DNA of 46,267 bases, taken from NCBI RefSeq assembly GCF_001017175.1, contig NZ_LCYG01000127.1, forward strand, positions 1 through 46,267, read 5' to 3'. The stretch is from Microvirga vignae (GTDB taxonomy: Bacteria; Pseudomonadota; Alphaproteobacteria; Rhizobiales; Beijerinckiaceae). Numbering within the stretch: position 1 is the stretch's first letter; each line of letters starts with the position of its first letter. The position numbers were made by a program, and so were the translations under genes. This document shows, piece by piece, positions 34,416-42,300 of the stretch. The notes below the pieces were generated by a model that saw only the letters and a program-made list of their open reading frames with translations, was not told where the DNA came from and did no database searches.

Positions 34416-35633
34416 CTACGCCGCCGTGAGGATCTCGTCGGCCGGCCCGAAGAACTCGTAGTGGATGCGGTTCGACCGAACCCCGGCCAGGGCCAGCCCG
34501 CCCACGAATGCCCTCAGGAACGGTCGCGGGCCGCACAGATAATAGCCCGCCTCGTCCAGTGGCGTGTTGGCCTGAAGCCACTCCACGCTGATCAGGCCCT
34601 GCTGATCGTAGTCCTCGCCCTGACGGTCCCCCGGCCGTGGCTCGACGTAGAAGGTGGTCGCCTTGATGTTGGGATGGGCCTGGGCCAGGGACCGGACGCG
34701 GTCCTTCATGGCATGCGTCGAGCCGTTGAGCGTGCCGTGCACGTAATGGGTGGCTTTGTTGGGGTGCCGGGCCGCAATGGTCTCCAGCATGCTCATCATC
34801 GGCGTCAGCCCGACCCCGCCGCTCAACAGCACCGCGGGCCGTGGCGATTCCTCGTTGAGGAAGAACTCGCCGGCGGGCGGAGCCACCTTCAAGATCTGGC
34901 CAACTTGGGCGGTGTCATGCAGCCAGGTGGACGCGATGCCGTGCGGCTCCTTCTTCACGGAGATCCGGTAGGTCTCGTCATTCGGCGCGCTCGAGATGCT
35001 GTAGTTGCGCTTGAGCGGATGCCGGCCGGGCACCTCGAGCCAGAAGGTCAGGTACTGGCCGGGCTGATGGCGCAGGACGGGCTTTCCGTCTTCAGGTCGC
35101 AGCACGAACGAGGTGATGATCTCGCTCTCCTTCTGCTTGCTTTCGATTCGGAAGGTGCGCCAGCCGTTCCATCCGCCGGGAGCCGAAGCGAGGCTGGTGT
35201 AGATCGCCGTCTCGCGTCCGATCAGCACGTGGGCGAGGAACCAGTAGGCCTCGCCCCAGGCGGCCAGGATCTCGTCGGTCGCGGCGTCGCCGAGCACGTC
35301 CTTGATGGCGCCGAGCAGCGCCTCGGCCACATGGGGATAGTGCTCGGGCAGGATGTTCAAGCCGACGTGCTTCTGGGCGATCCGCTCGACGGCGGGTGCG
35401 AGAGCACCGAGATTGTCGATGTTCTGCGCGTAGGCGAGGATGGCGGATGCGAGCGCCTTGGGCTGGGATCCCGTCTCGCCATGGTGCGACTGGTTGAAGA
35501 GGTCGCGGATCTCCTCGTTCCGGAACATCCGCTCGTACATGCGCTTGGTGATCGCCAGCCCATGCTCCTGGAGAGCCGGTACGGTGGCCTTCACGAGATG
35601 GATGGTCGTGTCGCTCAACGGGTTCGTTGCCAT
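34416..35633 (-). CDS. hmp: Flavohaemoprotein, nitric oxide dioxygenase
   Basis: A 405-residue fusion that turns NO and O2 into nitrate with NAD(P)H. Globin domain (residues 1-140): proximal haem ligand His89 in AQKHVGLNILPEHY, Tyr33 in ITKRMYERMF and Gln57 in the distal region. FAD domain (about 155-260): LKRNYSISSAPN is the flavin motif, PGQYLTFW precedes it. NAD domain (about 270-400): LLSGGVGLTPMMSML and YYLCGPRPFLRAFV. All three are complete and of family length. ATG 35633 follows AGGGGTG. Monocistronic; a possible regulator site upstream is discussed under rejected items. Confidence 0.95.
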   Translation of the reverse strand: MATNPLSDTTIHLVKATVPALQEHGLAITKRMYERMFRNEEIRDLFNQSHHGETGSQPKALASAILAYAQNIDNLGALAPAVERIAQKHVGLNILPEHYPHVAEALLGAIKDVLGDAATDEILAAWGEAYWFLAHVLIGRETAIYTSLASAPGGWNGWRTFRIESKQKESEIITSFVLRPEDGKPVLRHQPGQYLTFWLEVPGRHPLKRNYSISSAPNDETYRISVKKEPHGIASTWLHDTAQVGQILKVAPPAGEFFLNEESPRPAVLLSGGVGLTPMMSMLETIAARHPNKATHYVHGTLNGSTHAMKDRVRSLAQAHPNIKATTFYVEPRPGDRQGEDYDQQGLISVEWLQANTPLDEAGYYLCGPRPFLRAFVGGLALAGVRSNRIHYEFFGPADEILTAA

Positions 35634-36284
35634 GGGTCACCCCTGGAGATGTGTTGAATGAAACAAGATGGCTTTCGGCGCATGCGTTACGCGTGCGGTC
35701 GCGACGGCAATCCGCATCGCGATCTCGCACCGTCGTCCTGTCCCTGATCGACAGGCACTCCGTCGGAACATGATCGAAAATACGGATCATGCTCGGTTGT
35801 TCCCTCACGCACCACCAGGCGCAGGGAGAGGAGCGGGGGCCGGGCGCATCCGGTTCGGACATCCTCTCTCCTCGATCGCTTCCCGATGCCGGTCTGGCAA
35901 CTGGCCTGTCGGTATCCGCGATCGGTCAGGTGCACCTCCCCGACGCGCCCGGCCGCGGCGAGTTCGCGCCGGGCCGCCATGAAGCCGCCGTGTGGCAGGC
36001 CTGAAGCCGCCACGACCTCCCGCGCCGGTGCGTGGCCTGACAGCCGGCATGCCGCGCGTACTCGCTTCCCTGCCTGTCAATCCTTGCTGAGGATCCTGCG
36101 GGCCTCCGCCTCCTGGCCCGGCCCCGCGCCGGCGCGCACGCAGAGGCAGTCCTTTCCCTCGCCTTCTCGCCCGGCTGCGGGCTCTCGGCAACCGCAGTCG
36201 GCGAAGGGAATTTCAGACCTCAACGGCTCCTAGCGAATTTTGGGGTTATCGCGCCGTGCAAAGGTTCATGCGCGAAGCAGAGGA
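35634..36284. other. GC-rich stretch upstream of hmp without a supported gene
   Basis: Holds the hmp promoter at its left end. Several long Arg/Pro-rich open frames on both strands look like GC shadows. The only one with codon use resembling real genes is a minus-strand stretch 36077-36223 ending in GPGQEAEARRILSKD, with a TTG start at best; it could be a small protein or a gene remnant, and I leave it unassigned. Confidence 0.4.
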
Positions 36285-36331
36285 TGGTGGGCCCGACGGA
36301 ACTCAAACCCGCAACCAGACCGTTATGAGCA
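36285..36331 (-). pseudogene. 3' half of a CAU-anticodon tRNA gene (tRNA-Ile2 or tRNA-Met type), degenerate
   Basis: Read on the minus strand the sequence runs GCTCATAACGG, TCTGGTTGC, GGGTTTGAGTTCC, then GTCGGGCCCACCA. This matches anticodon loop (CAT), variable loop, T arm and acceptor 3' strand with encoded CCA of the alphaproteobacterial tRNA that starts GGGCCC. The T loop is damaged (TTTGAGT instead of TTCGAGT), T-stem pairs are weakened and the 5' half (GGGCCC...AGCTCA) is absent. So it is not a working tRNA. Partial tRNA copies of this sort are classic att scars of integrative elements. Identity of the tRNA is from memory of the family consensus. Confidence 0.6.
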
Positions 36332-36344
36332 TTGTGCTTACGTT

Positions 36345-36379
36345 ATGAGGCGCAGCGCATTGAATTCGTTGCGCCTCAT
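36345..36379. repeat. 10-bp perfect inverted repeat beside the tRNA fragment
   Basis: ATGAGGCGCA (36345-36354) and TGCGCCTCAT (36370-36379) flank a 15-base loop containing an EcoRI-like GAATTC. It lies where the 5' half of the tRNA gene would be expected. It may be a terminator or part of a recombination site. Confidence 0.5.
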
Positions 36380-36575
36380 CCCCTTAGGTTCGGGAGCCAG
36401 TGTACAACTCCATTCTGTGGGAACCGGTGGGGAAGCTCGTTAGGCCCTGAGGGATTGGGTCTTCGGCGCCTAGCTGTTCTCAGGACTCAGTTCCCGGGAA
36501 TCTCTGCATGAGGCTCTACGTTCTGCATGAGTGCTGAACTCGCGGCCCAATCCACTGCTGTTCTCCGATCCCGTT

Positions 36576-37415
36576 TCAGTGTCTGATAGTCCTCGAACCA
36601 AGGGTGACCTCAACCATGCGCCGTAGCCTGCGTAACGAACCACCCGGCCACGCCTTTGTGACGGCTTCCAGTTCGATCTCGTCGAGCGGGCTGCCCCAAC
36701 GCCGATCCAGTCCCTGTTCGGCGAGAATGTCGAGGATGATCTGGTGAGCGAGAACTGGCAGGTGCTCGCCCTTGGGCTCAGGGAAACTGATGACCTTGCA
36801 GCGGTCCCTCAAGGGAGCCGACAGACCGTCCAGCGAATTGGCGGTCATTACCCAGGTAACGTGGGAGAGGTCGCAGGGCGCTTGGACGTACGGATCATGG
36901 AAGCGGCATGCCGTCTCCTGTTCCAGGAATGCAAGGAGTGCATCGTGCGCCTGCCCATTGTAACGGGAAGTGCCGACCTTCTCGATCTCATCCAGAACCG
37001 CACCCGGCCCTGCGATCCGGTACCGCGTGATGAGCGCGACTGGCAGAGAGGGCTCACCGGTCGACCATCGACGGGCTGTACCCGCGAAGGCTCCATCGGA
37101 GATCCCATCGCACGGAACAACATCATGAGGTACATTGAGCACGTTGAGGAGGCGGCGCGCGAAGCGGGATTTGCCGGATCCCGGCGAGCCAACGAGGATG
37201 GTCGGGCGGACCCGGACGTGCTTGCGGGGCGCGAGGTCCACGAGGATTCGATCGATCACGTCCGTTGCATAGGGGAACTCAGTTCGCAAGGTCGTCCTAG
37301 CCAATGTGAGGTCCGGAACAGGAACCAGCGGCAGGGCTTTTCCGGCGAGCTCGTCCAGTTCCTTGGCAACCTTCTTTCCTTCCCCCGTGTTCGCATTCCC
37401 AACCTGATTGAACAC
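36576..37415 (-). CDS. AAA+ ATPase, C-terminal part of a split gene
   Basis: A 279-residue AAA+ domain with Lon/MoxR-like features: Walker A GSPGSGKS (residues about 78-85), Walker B GAVLDEIEK with Asp-Glu, sensor 1 in WVMTANS and an arginine finger in PLRDRC. No protease domain follows. The only starts are non-ATG (GTG 37415). Reading upstream in the same frame passes eight codons and then a TAA at 37440-37442, beyond which the frame stays open to 37697 or 37715 and encodes a plausible N-terminal domain. The ATPase gene therefore looks interrupted by a nonsense codon. Either the C-terminal half is now made alone from GTG or the gene is dying. Confidence 0.7.
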   Translation of the reverse strand: MFNQVGNANTGEGKKVAKELDELAGKALPLVPVPDLTLARTTLRTEFPYATDVIDRILVDLAPRKHVRVRPTILVGSPGSGKSRFARRLLNVLNVPHDVVPCDGISDGAFAGTARRWSTGEPSLPVALITRYRIAGPGAVLDEIEKVGTSRYNGQAHDALLAFLEQETACRFHDPYVQAPCDLSHVTWVMTANSLDGLSAPLRDRCKVISFPEPKGEHLPVLAHQIILDILAEQGLDRRWGSPLDEIELEAVTKAWPGGSLRRLRRMVEVTLGSRTIRH

Positions 37416-37439
37416 GACTGCTGAAGGTCCAGAGGCAGC

Positions 37440-37697
37440 TTAGGTATCGGCGTCCTGGATGAAAGCTGCCGGAGTATGTACCGCCTTCACACCTAGTGGT
37501 TTTCCGCGTGCGGCCTGCGTGCCATCCGCCGGAAGAATTCGCACCTGGATTTCGATCACCTCAGTGAGCAGCTTTCCGTAGCGGGTCACCAGTTGCGCAG
37601 CAGTCCCTCGGCGCAAAACTCGGGTTTCATCACCAAGGTAGAGAAATGCGGGATCGGATGCCGCAACAGAAAGCCACCCCAGAGCCGCCGTGATCAT
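37440..37697 (-). pseudogene. N-terminal part of the split AAA+ ATPase gene
   Basis: Eighty-five codons from ATG 37697 (MITAALGWLSVAASDPAFLY) to the TAA at 37440, in the same frame as the ATPase segment downstream. The translation (YLGDETRVLRRGTAAQLVTRYGK, then QDADT) reads like a genuine protein, and the gap to the ATPase start is only eight sense codons. The ATG overlaps the stop of the upstream broken gene (ATGA), a sign that these formed an operon. I infer one original gene of about 372 codons, 36576-37697. Confidence 0.5.
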
Positions 37698-37879
37698 TGG
37701 ACGACATGTATCCACTCATTCGGGTATGGCTCGAGTGAGACGGCTGTCGTGAGCGCTTCGCGGGCGAGATCGATGGCGGCACGCAAATCACCGAGATGCG
37801 CAAGATAAATCCGGCATCGCAACCGCCAGGATCGGGCGCTGTCCGGGAGGCTGGTCGCGGCCACTTCGAGCATGTCCGC

Positions 37880-37905
37880 AAGGGCCTTGACCAAGGGCCT
37901 TGACC
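37880..37905. repeat. 13-bp tandem duplication
   Basis: AAGGGCCTTGACC occurs twice head to tail with no spacer. It shifts the reading frame of the minus-strand gene it lies in. Confidence 0.9.
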
Positions 37906-37940
37906 TCGTCCATGCCGGCACTGACGGTGAACTGCTCCAA

Positions 37941-37970
37941 GGAGTTCAAGACCATGGAGTTCAAGACCAT
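37941..37970. repeat. 15-bp tandem duplication
   Basis: GGAGTTCAAGACCAT occurs twice head to tail. On the minus strand it doubles the codons for MVLNS without shifting the frame. Confidence 0.9.
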
Positions 37971-38244
37971 CGCAAAATGAGCGTGGCCCTCCCTCTTCCG
38001 AAGCCGGGGCATCAACCTCTTGGCGAAGGCCTGCATGTCCTGCTGGATGTCGTTCGCAAGGAAAGGCATCCCAGTCGGCTACGTCCGGGAGCGGATCGGC
38101 GCCACGCCGGGCCAGTCCGGTTCCAGCCATCGTGGTGCAGCCTAATCATGATGCCTGGATCCCTGGCTTAGCGTCGTTGTCATCCGCTCGTGGCGGGCAG
38201 CAAATGTGGAATGTTGAGGCCTGATTACATGCGACACGGTCATT

Positions 38245-38270
38245 CAAGACGGTCCCGCAAGACGGTCCCG
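38245..38270. repeat. 13-bp tandem duplication
   Basis: CAAGACGGTCCCG occurs twice head to tail, ending 7 bases before the ATG of the small gene at 38278, so it changes that gene's leader. Confidence 0.9.
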
Positions 38271-38277
38271 GCGCGCC

Positions 38278-38505
38278 ATGTCCTGGGAGATCGCCGACAG
38301 GCTGCTTGAATCCTTGCGGCCGACCCGTCACCTCCTCACGCGGACGCTGGCGGATATCCCGATCGGCGGCCCGGAATACCGCCAGGTCGATCGTGTGGTG
38401 CAGGAAATCGATGGGCTGGCCAAGATCCTGATCGGTGACGCGACCCACTACTATCGTGAGAGTTATTCCGCACAGGTACCGGATACGGGGCAACGCAGTG
38501 AATAG
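38278..38505 (+). CDS. Small hypothetical protein
   Basis: A 75-residue protein: MSWEIADRLLESLRPTRHLL, TRTLADIPIGGPEYRQVDR, VVQEIDGLAKILIGDATHYY, then a less regular tail. The first 60 residues have the look of a real, mostly helical protein (balanced charges, regular hydrophobic spacing), and codon third positions are GC-rich. I do not know the family. No clear ribosome binding site precedes ATG 38278, because a 13-bp duplication replaces that region. The last 15 residues may be a run-on after loss of the original stop. Confidence 0.4.
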   Translation: MSWEIADRLLESLRPTRHLLTRTLADIPIGGPEYRQVDRVVQEIDGLAKILIGDATHYYRESYSAQVPDTGQRSE

Positions 38506-39354
38506 ATGATGGTGCCGTGGGATCGTGCCATAACGGAATGCGCATGTAACTTGCTGAATAGGCCCCAGCGGATTTGCGGATGCCGACTGGTTCGATTGCC
38601 GCCGCAGTCTGGACCTTCGGCATTCGACGGTTCGATTATCGTGGGAGTCCATTGCATGCCGAATTCCTGCAACGAACAGCACACGGCCATGCCAATTATA
38701 AGAAGTTTACCCCGGTTCATCAAAATCCCATAAACTCGGGTAAACTCCTTTTATAATTGATGCTGCCGTCGTCATCTGACAGCGCGGACGGCATTGCTTT
38801 TGTTGAGGCAGGTCCAGACTGGGTCCAGCCGCACATTCCCTCCACGTTCCGGATGCTCAACGAACGTCAGCTCTGACCGCCGAAGCCGACCAAGCTCTTA
38901 AGTCCGCCTCGCGCCAGAACGCGACATTCGCAGGACCGAAACTTACGACGCCCTAAGTAGGCAGCAAGCCTTCGGTTGCCTTCCTTTTTGCTGACCGTCT
39001 ATGGCAGGAGCCATGACGCGCGCCGTTCGACCTATGCCGCATGAAGGCCGTTTCCATTGGGCAGGATTGCATCCGCCCGGACCATCGACGAACTCCGACC
39101 GTCAGCGACCACTTGCGCGATCAAAGGCACAATCACACTGTCTTTACTGCGGTCTGACCAGAAGAGTTACTTCGTTGGTAACGCATCTATTCAGATGACA
39201 TCATTTCACGGCAGAAACCTCAAAAAATTGCTCCTGTATTCCTGTCGTGGTATATTTTGAGTGAAGTCATCGATACTGTGACGCAACCGGAACGCACGAT
39301 CCGGTCACTGGTCCAATTCTGCCAAAGCCACAACGCCGCGCAGGAGTGCCGATC
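38506..39354. other. Non-coding or decayed stretch before the large gene
   Basis: Contains the A+T-rich inverted repeat at 38694-38758 and otherwise only short open frames without recognisable content. The last 150 bases must hold the promoter and the CAGGAG ribosome binding site of the large gene at 39355. Confidence 0.4.
38694..38758. repeat. A+T-rich imperfect inverted repeat, about 65 bp
   Basis: Left arm 38694-38713 (AATTATAAGAAGTTTACCCC) and right arm 38738-38758 (ends GTAAACTCCTTTTATAATT) are inverted copies with small mismatches; TTATAA and GTTTACCC are shared exactly. Inside, TAAACTCGGGTAAACTC repeats the arm core directly. It stands out from the GC-rich surroundings. Candidates are a recombinase site, a mobile element end or a bidirectional terminator. 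Confidence 0.6.
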
Positions 39355-42300
39355 ATGTTGGACAGCGCGCAGTTCCTCAAGAGTAGCTTCGCAAGCCTGT
39401 CCTCGGACGAGGCGTTGCGTCAGCCTGTCACGGTTCTACTGGGCGTTCCCGCACCCGCGCAGGCACCTCTGGAAGCCATCGGCGTTCAGAGCGTCTTCGA
39501 TCTCGCGGCGTCGCGGATCTTCACGACCGCAGGCCGCCTGTTAGCACTCCAGCGCGATCCGACGATGGCCGAGGTGCGTCTCAACGCGATCGCGACCGAT
39601 GCCGTTGATGCTCCCCCCGGCGTGCCCGTGACGGAGTTGGCCGATCGCCCGATCGAGATTCTGCGCGGGATCGGAACGGACAACGCCGAGGCCGTGAGTG
39701 GTGCCCTGGACGTCGTGACAGTTCGGGATCTTGCGCTCTGGCCACCTTACGGCGCCGCAAAGACACTTCTCGATCTTGCCTTCTTTCCCGAGAAGGAGCC
39801 GGACTTCGACCCCGACGCCCCGGCAGACCTCCTGCCGAAATCCGGGATCTATCCGACCGAGCGGGTGTTCTATCGCAAGCTGGTTCTCGATGCCGTGGGC
39901 GCGCCCGGAGAAACCCCACAGCCGATCGAAACCGCCGCGGCGATCGACTTAGGGGCGGCACTGACGATGCCCTTGGCCTTCCAGCGTCTCGCGATTGGTG
40001 CGGAGCTAACGTTCAGCCAATCCTGGTTTGCGCAGGGCCTGACGCTCGGCCAACTCCTGCATTCGACCTCGCTGGCCCCTGGCGAAAGCACGCTGATCGC
40101 TATGATCGACTGGGAGCGGCGCACGCGCGCTTCCGCCAGCGAGACGATCTCGGAAACCGAGCAACTCACAAACACCATGACGCACAGTCGCGCCGTCAGC
40201 GAGGTGACGGACGCAAGCGCATGGGAATTCCAAACCGGCAAGTCGAAGGTCACCACGACATCAACTACAGGCCAGGGAGGCGTTGGATTTGGTCTCGATC
40301 TCGGCCTTGTGTCGATCGGCGGTTCGGGCGCCGTCGCGACATCCAGCACGGAGGCAACAAGCGTCTCGTCCTCCTACGGTCAGCGCGAGCTCGCGGCGAG
40401 CTATGCTCAGCAAATCAATGATCTGAGCCAGCAGAACGCCTCGGCAGTCCGCAACCGCCGGGCCTCCATCGTGCGTGAGGTCTCGCAGGAGGAACATGAG
40501 CAGATCAGCACGCGTGTGGTGACGAACTACAACCACATGCATGCGCTCTCGATCCAATACTACGAGGTGGTGCAAGCCTTCCGCGTCACGACGCAGCTCG
40601 AGCGCGCCCGAAAGTGCCTGTTCGTGCCGCTGCAACTGATCAGTTTTCACGACCCGGCCGTGATCGACCGCTGGCGTCTGGTCCTCGCCAACGCGGCCCT
40701 GACCCAGCGCGCGCAGCGTCAACTGACAGTGGAATATGGCGTGGTCGAGATCATCCCACAGACGCCGCGCGTTACGCCGGGACGGCTGATCCTGACCGGA
40801 CCCCGTCCGTCAGTGATGATGCGCCGCGCCGCCAATGCGCCAGCCTCGACGAGCGCTGCCGGCGCCGCCACTCCGGACACGGCCGAAGGGACGCCGGCGC
40901 CGGATGGGTCCACCGCAGCCGATGGCAGCAGGCCCGATTACCGCGCGGCGCCGGTCAATACGCCGACGGCCGTGCTCGCCGCCAAGGGTTGGAACGTCGA
41001 CCAGCTCAGCGCGATCGGCTGGGCGACCGGCCGCCTGCTGGGACGGAGCGGCTCCGACTCCGTGTTCGTGTCCGACGATACGCTGGTCCTCGGCTTTAAC
41101 CTGAAGGAGGGGCAGGCGGCGCGGTTTTCCGTGCGGCGGCGGGACGGCGCCGAGGTCACGCCAGGGCACAGCTCGCCCACGGCCTTTGCCTTCGCCGGCC
41201 CGATCCCGATCACCGAGTTGCAGTCAATCGCAATTCAGACCACAGAGGACCGTGACGTCGCGACGGCCCTGGTGCTGCAACTCAATGTGCTTGGCACCGT
41301 GTTTCCGCTCGATGTGCCCGTGGTGCTGCGGGGTGGCTCGTTGCTGGACGTGGTCAACTTCGGTGGCATCGGCGCCGCACGCGAACTGACTGATCACCTC
41401 GAAGCGAACCGGCTGCACTACAGCCAGGCGATCTATCGCGCCCTCGACGCCGCCTCGATTGGGGCGATCCTCGCGCCCTACACCTATCGTGGCCTGCCGC
41501 TCGGGCAGGTGATTGATCCGCAGCCGGTCGCTGTGACGGCGAATTTCCTGGTGTTCCGGCTCAGCGTGTCGTCCGAAGGCCACACCCGCGATGCGCGGTG
41601 GGCCGAAGAGGAGACTGCATGGCGGGAGTGGCTGGTCGAGCACGGGCTTGACCGGCCTGCACCGAAAACGGAGCTGATCCCGTTGCCGTCGGGCGGCGTG
41701 TTCGCCGAGGCCGTGCTCGGACGCTTCAACGCCGCCGAGAAGATCGACCTCACTCGATTCTGGAATTGGCAGGACTCACCGATTCCGATCACCGCCCCCG
41801 AGATCGCGCCGGTACAGGCTGGCTCGCGGGCGCAGCCGGAGGACCTCAGGCCAGGGCAGCTCTCGCAACCCATCGTCTCGATCCAGGCGCCGACCAGCCT
41901 GCCCGAGCCTACGGGTGTCAGTGCGATCGTCTCGGCGATTCAGCAGGGCAACATGTTCCGCGACATGAGTGGGCTGGCGCAGGCCTCCGAGCTGGCGCGG
42001 GCGGCCCTGGAGGCGTCCGCGCGCGGCGCCACCGCTGTCGGCGACCAAGCAGCCCAGAACCTGAAGACGGTCATGGATGCTAGGACCGAGCGCATGCGCA
42101 TCGCGGCGCAGCTCGCTGCGCAGAGCATGGGGATGCCTGCTGGCGGGAACGGGGCTGCCGCTCCGGGCCGGAACACCGTGAGCGAGCGCGGCGGTGAGTT
42201 GAACATGGCGAAATCGATCGATGCAGAGGGAGCTCAGAACGGAGCAGGTGGCTTAGGTGCCGGAGGACCATCGGCTGACGCGGGCGAGAGCTCAAGCGTC

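Larger units (their letters stand above)
37694..38130 (-). pseudogene. Hypothetical gene broken by a 13-bp tandem duplication
   Basis: Two minus-strand frames carry sensible protein: FLANDIQQDMQAFAKRLM...FTVSAGMDEV and then ALADMLEVAATSLPDSARSW...YPNEWIHVVQ. They are out of register because AAGGGCCTTGACC (plus strand) is repeated head to tail at 37880-37892 and 37893-37905. Deleting one copy joins them exactly as ...MDEVKALADMLEV.... An in-frame 15-bp duplication (37941-37955 / 37956-37970) repeats MVLNS just upstream. A further one-base shift near 38060-38066 would link the front end MAGTGLARRGADPLPDVADWDAF from ATG 38130. The intact product would have about 140 residues; function not recognised. 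The end overlaps the next gene's ATG. Confidence 0.55.

Noticed and set aside
35650..35685. A possible FNR/NnrR- or NsrR-type site upstream of hmp (TTG-N7-CAA and AGATG-like repeats)
   Set aside because: The spacing is seven bases where FNR-type sites need eight, and the NsrR-like halves match poorly. NO-dependent control is likely from gene function, but the site is not convincing.
36240..36443. A 67-codon frame beginning MGLSRRAKVHARSRG with the string ARRNSNPQPDRYE
   Set aside because: This string is the well-known spurious translation across the complementary strand of a tRNA gene; here it covers the tRNA fragment at 36285-36331.
38146..38682. A 178-codon minus-strand frame opposite the small gene at 38278
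   Set aside because: His/Arg/Cys-rich with no motif and no ribosome binding site; the plus-strand frame has the better codon pattern.
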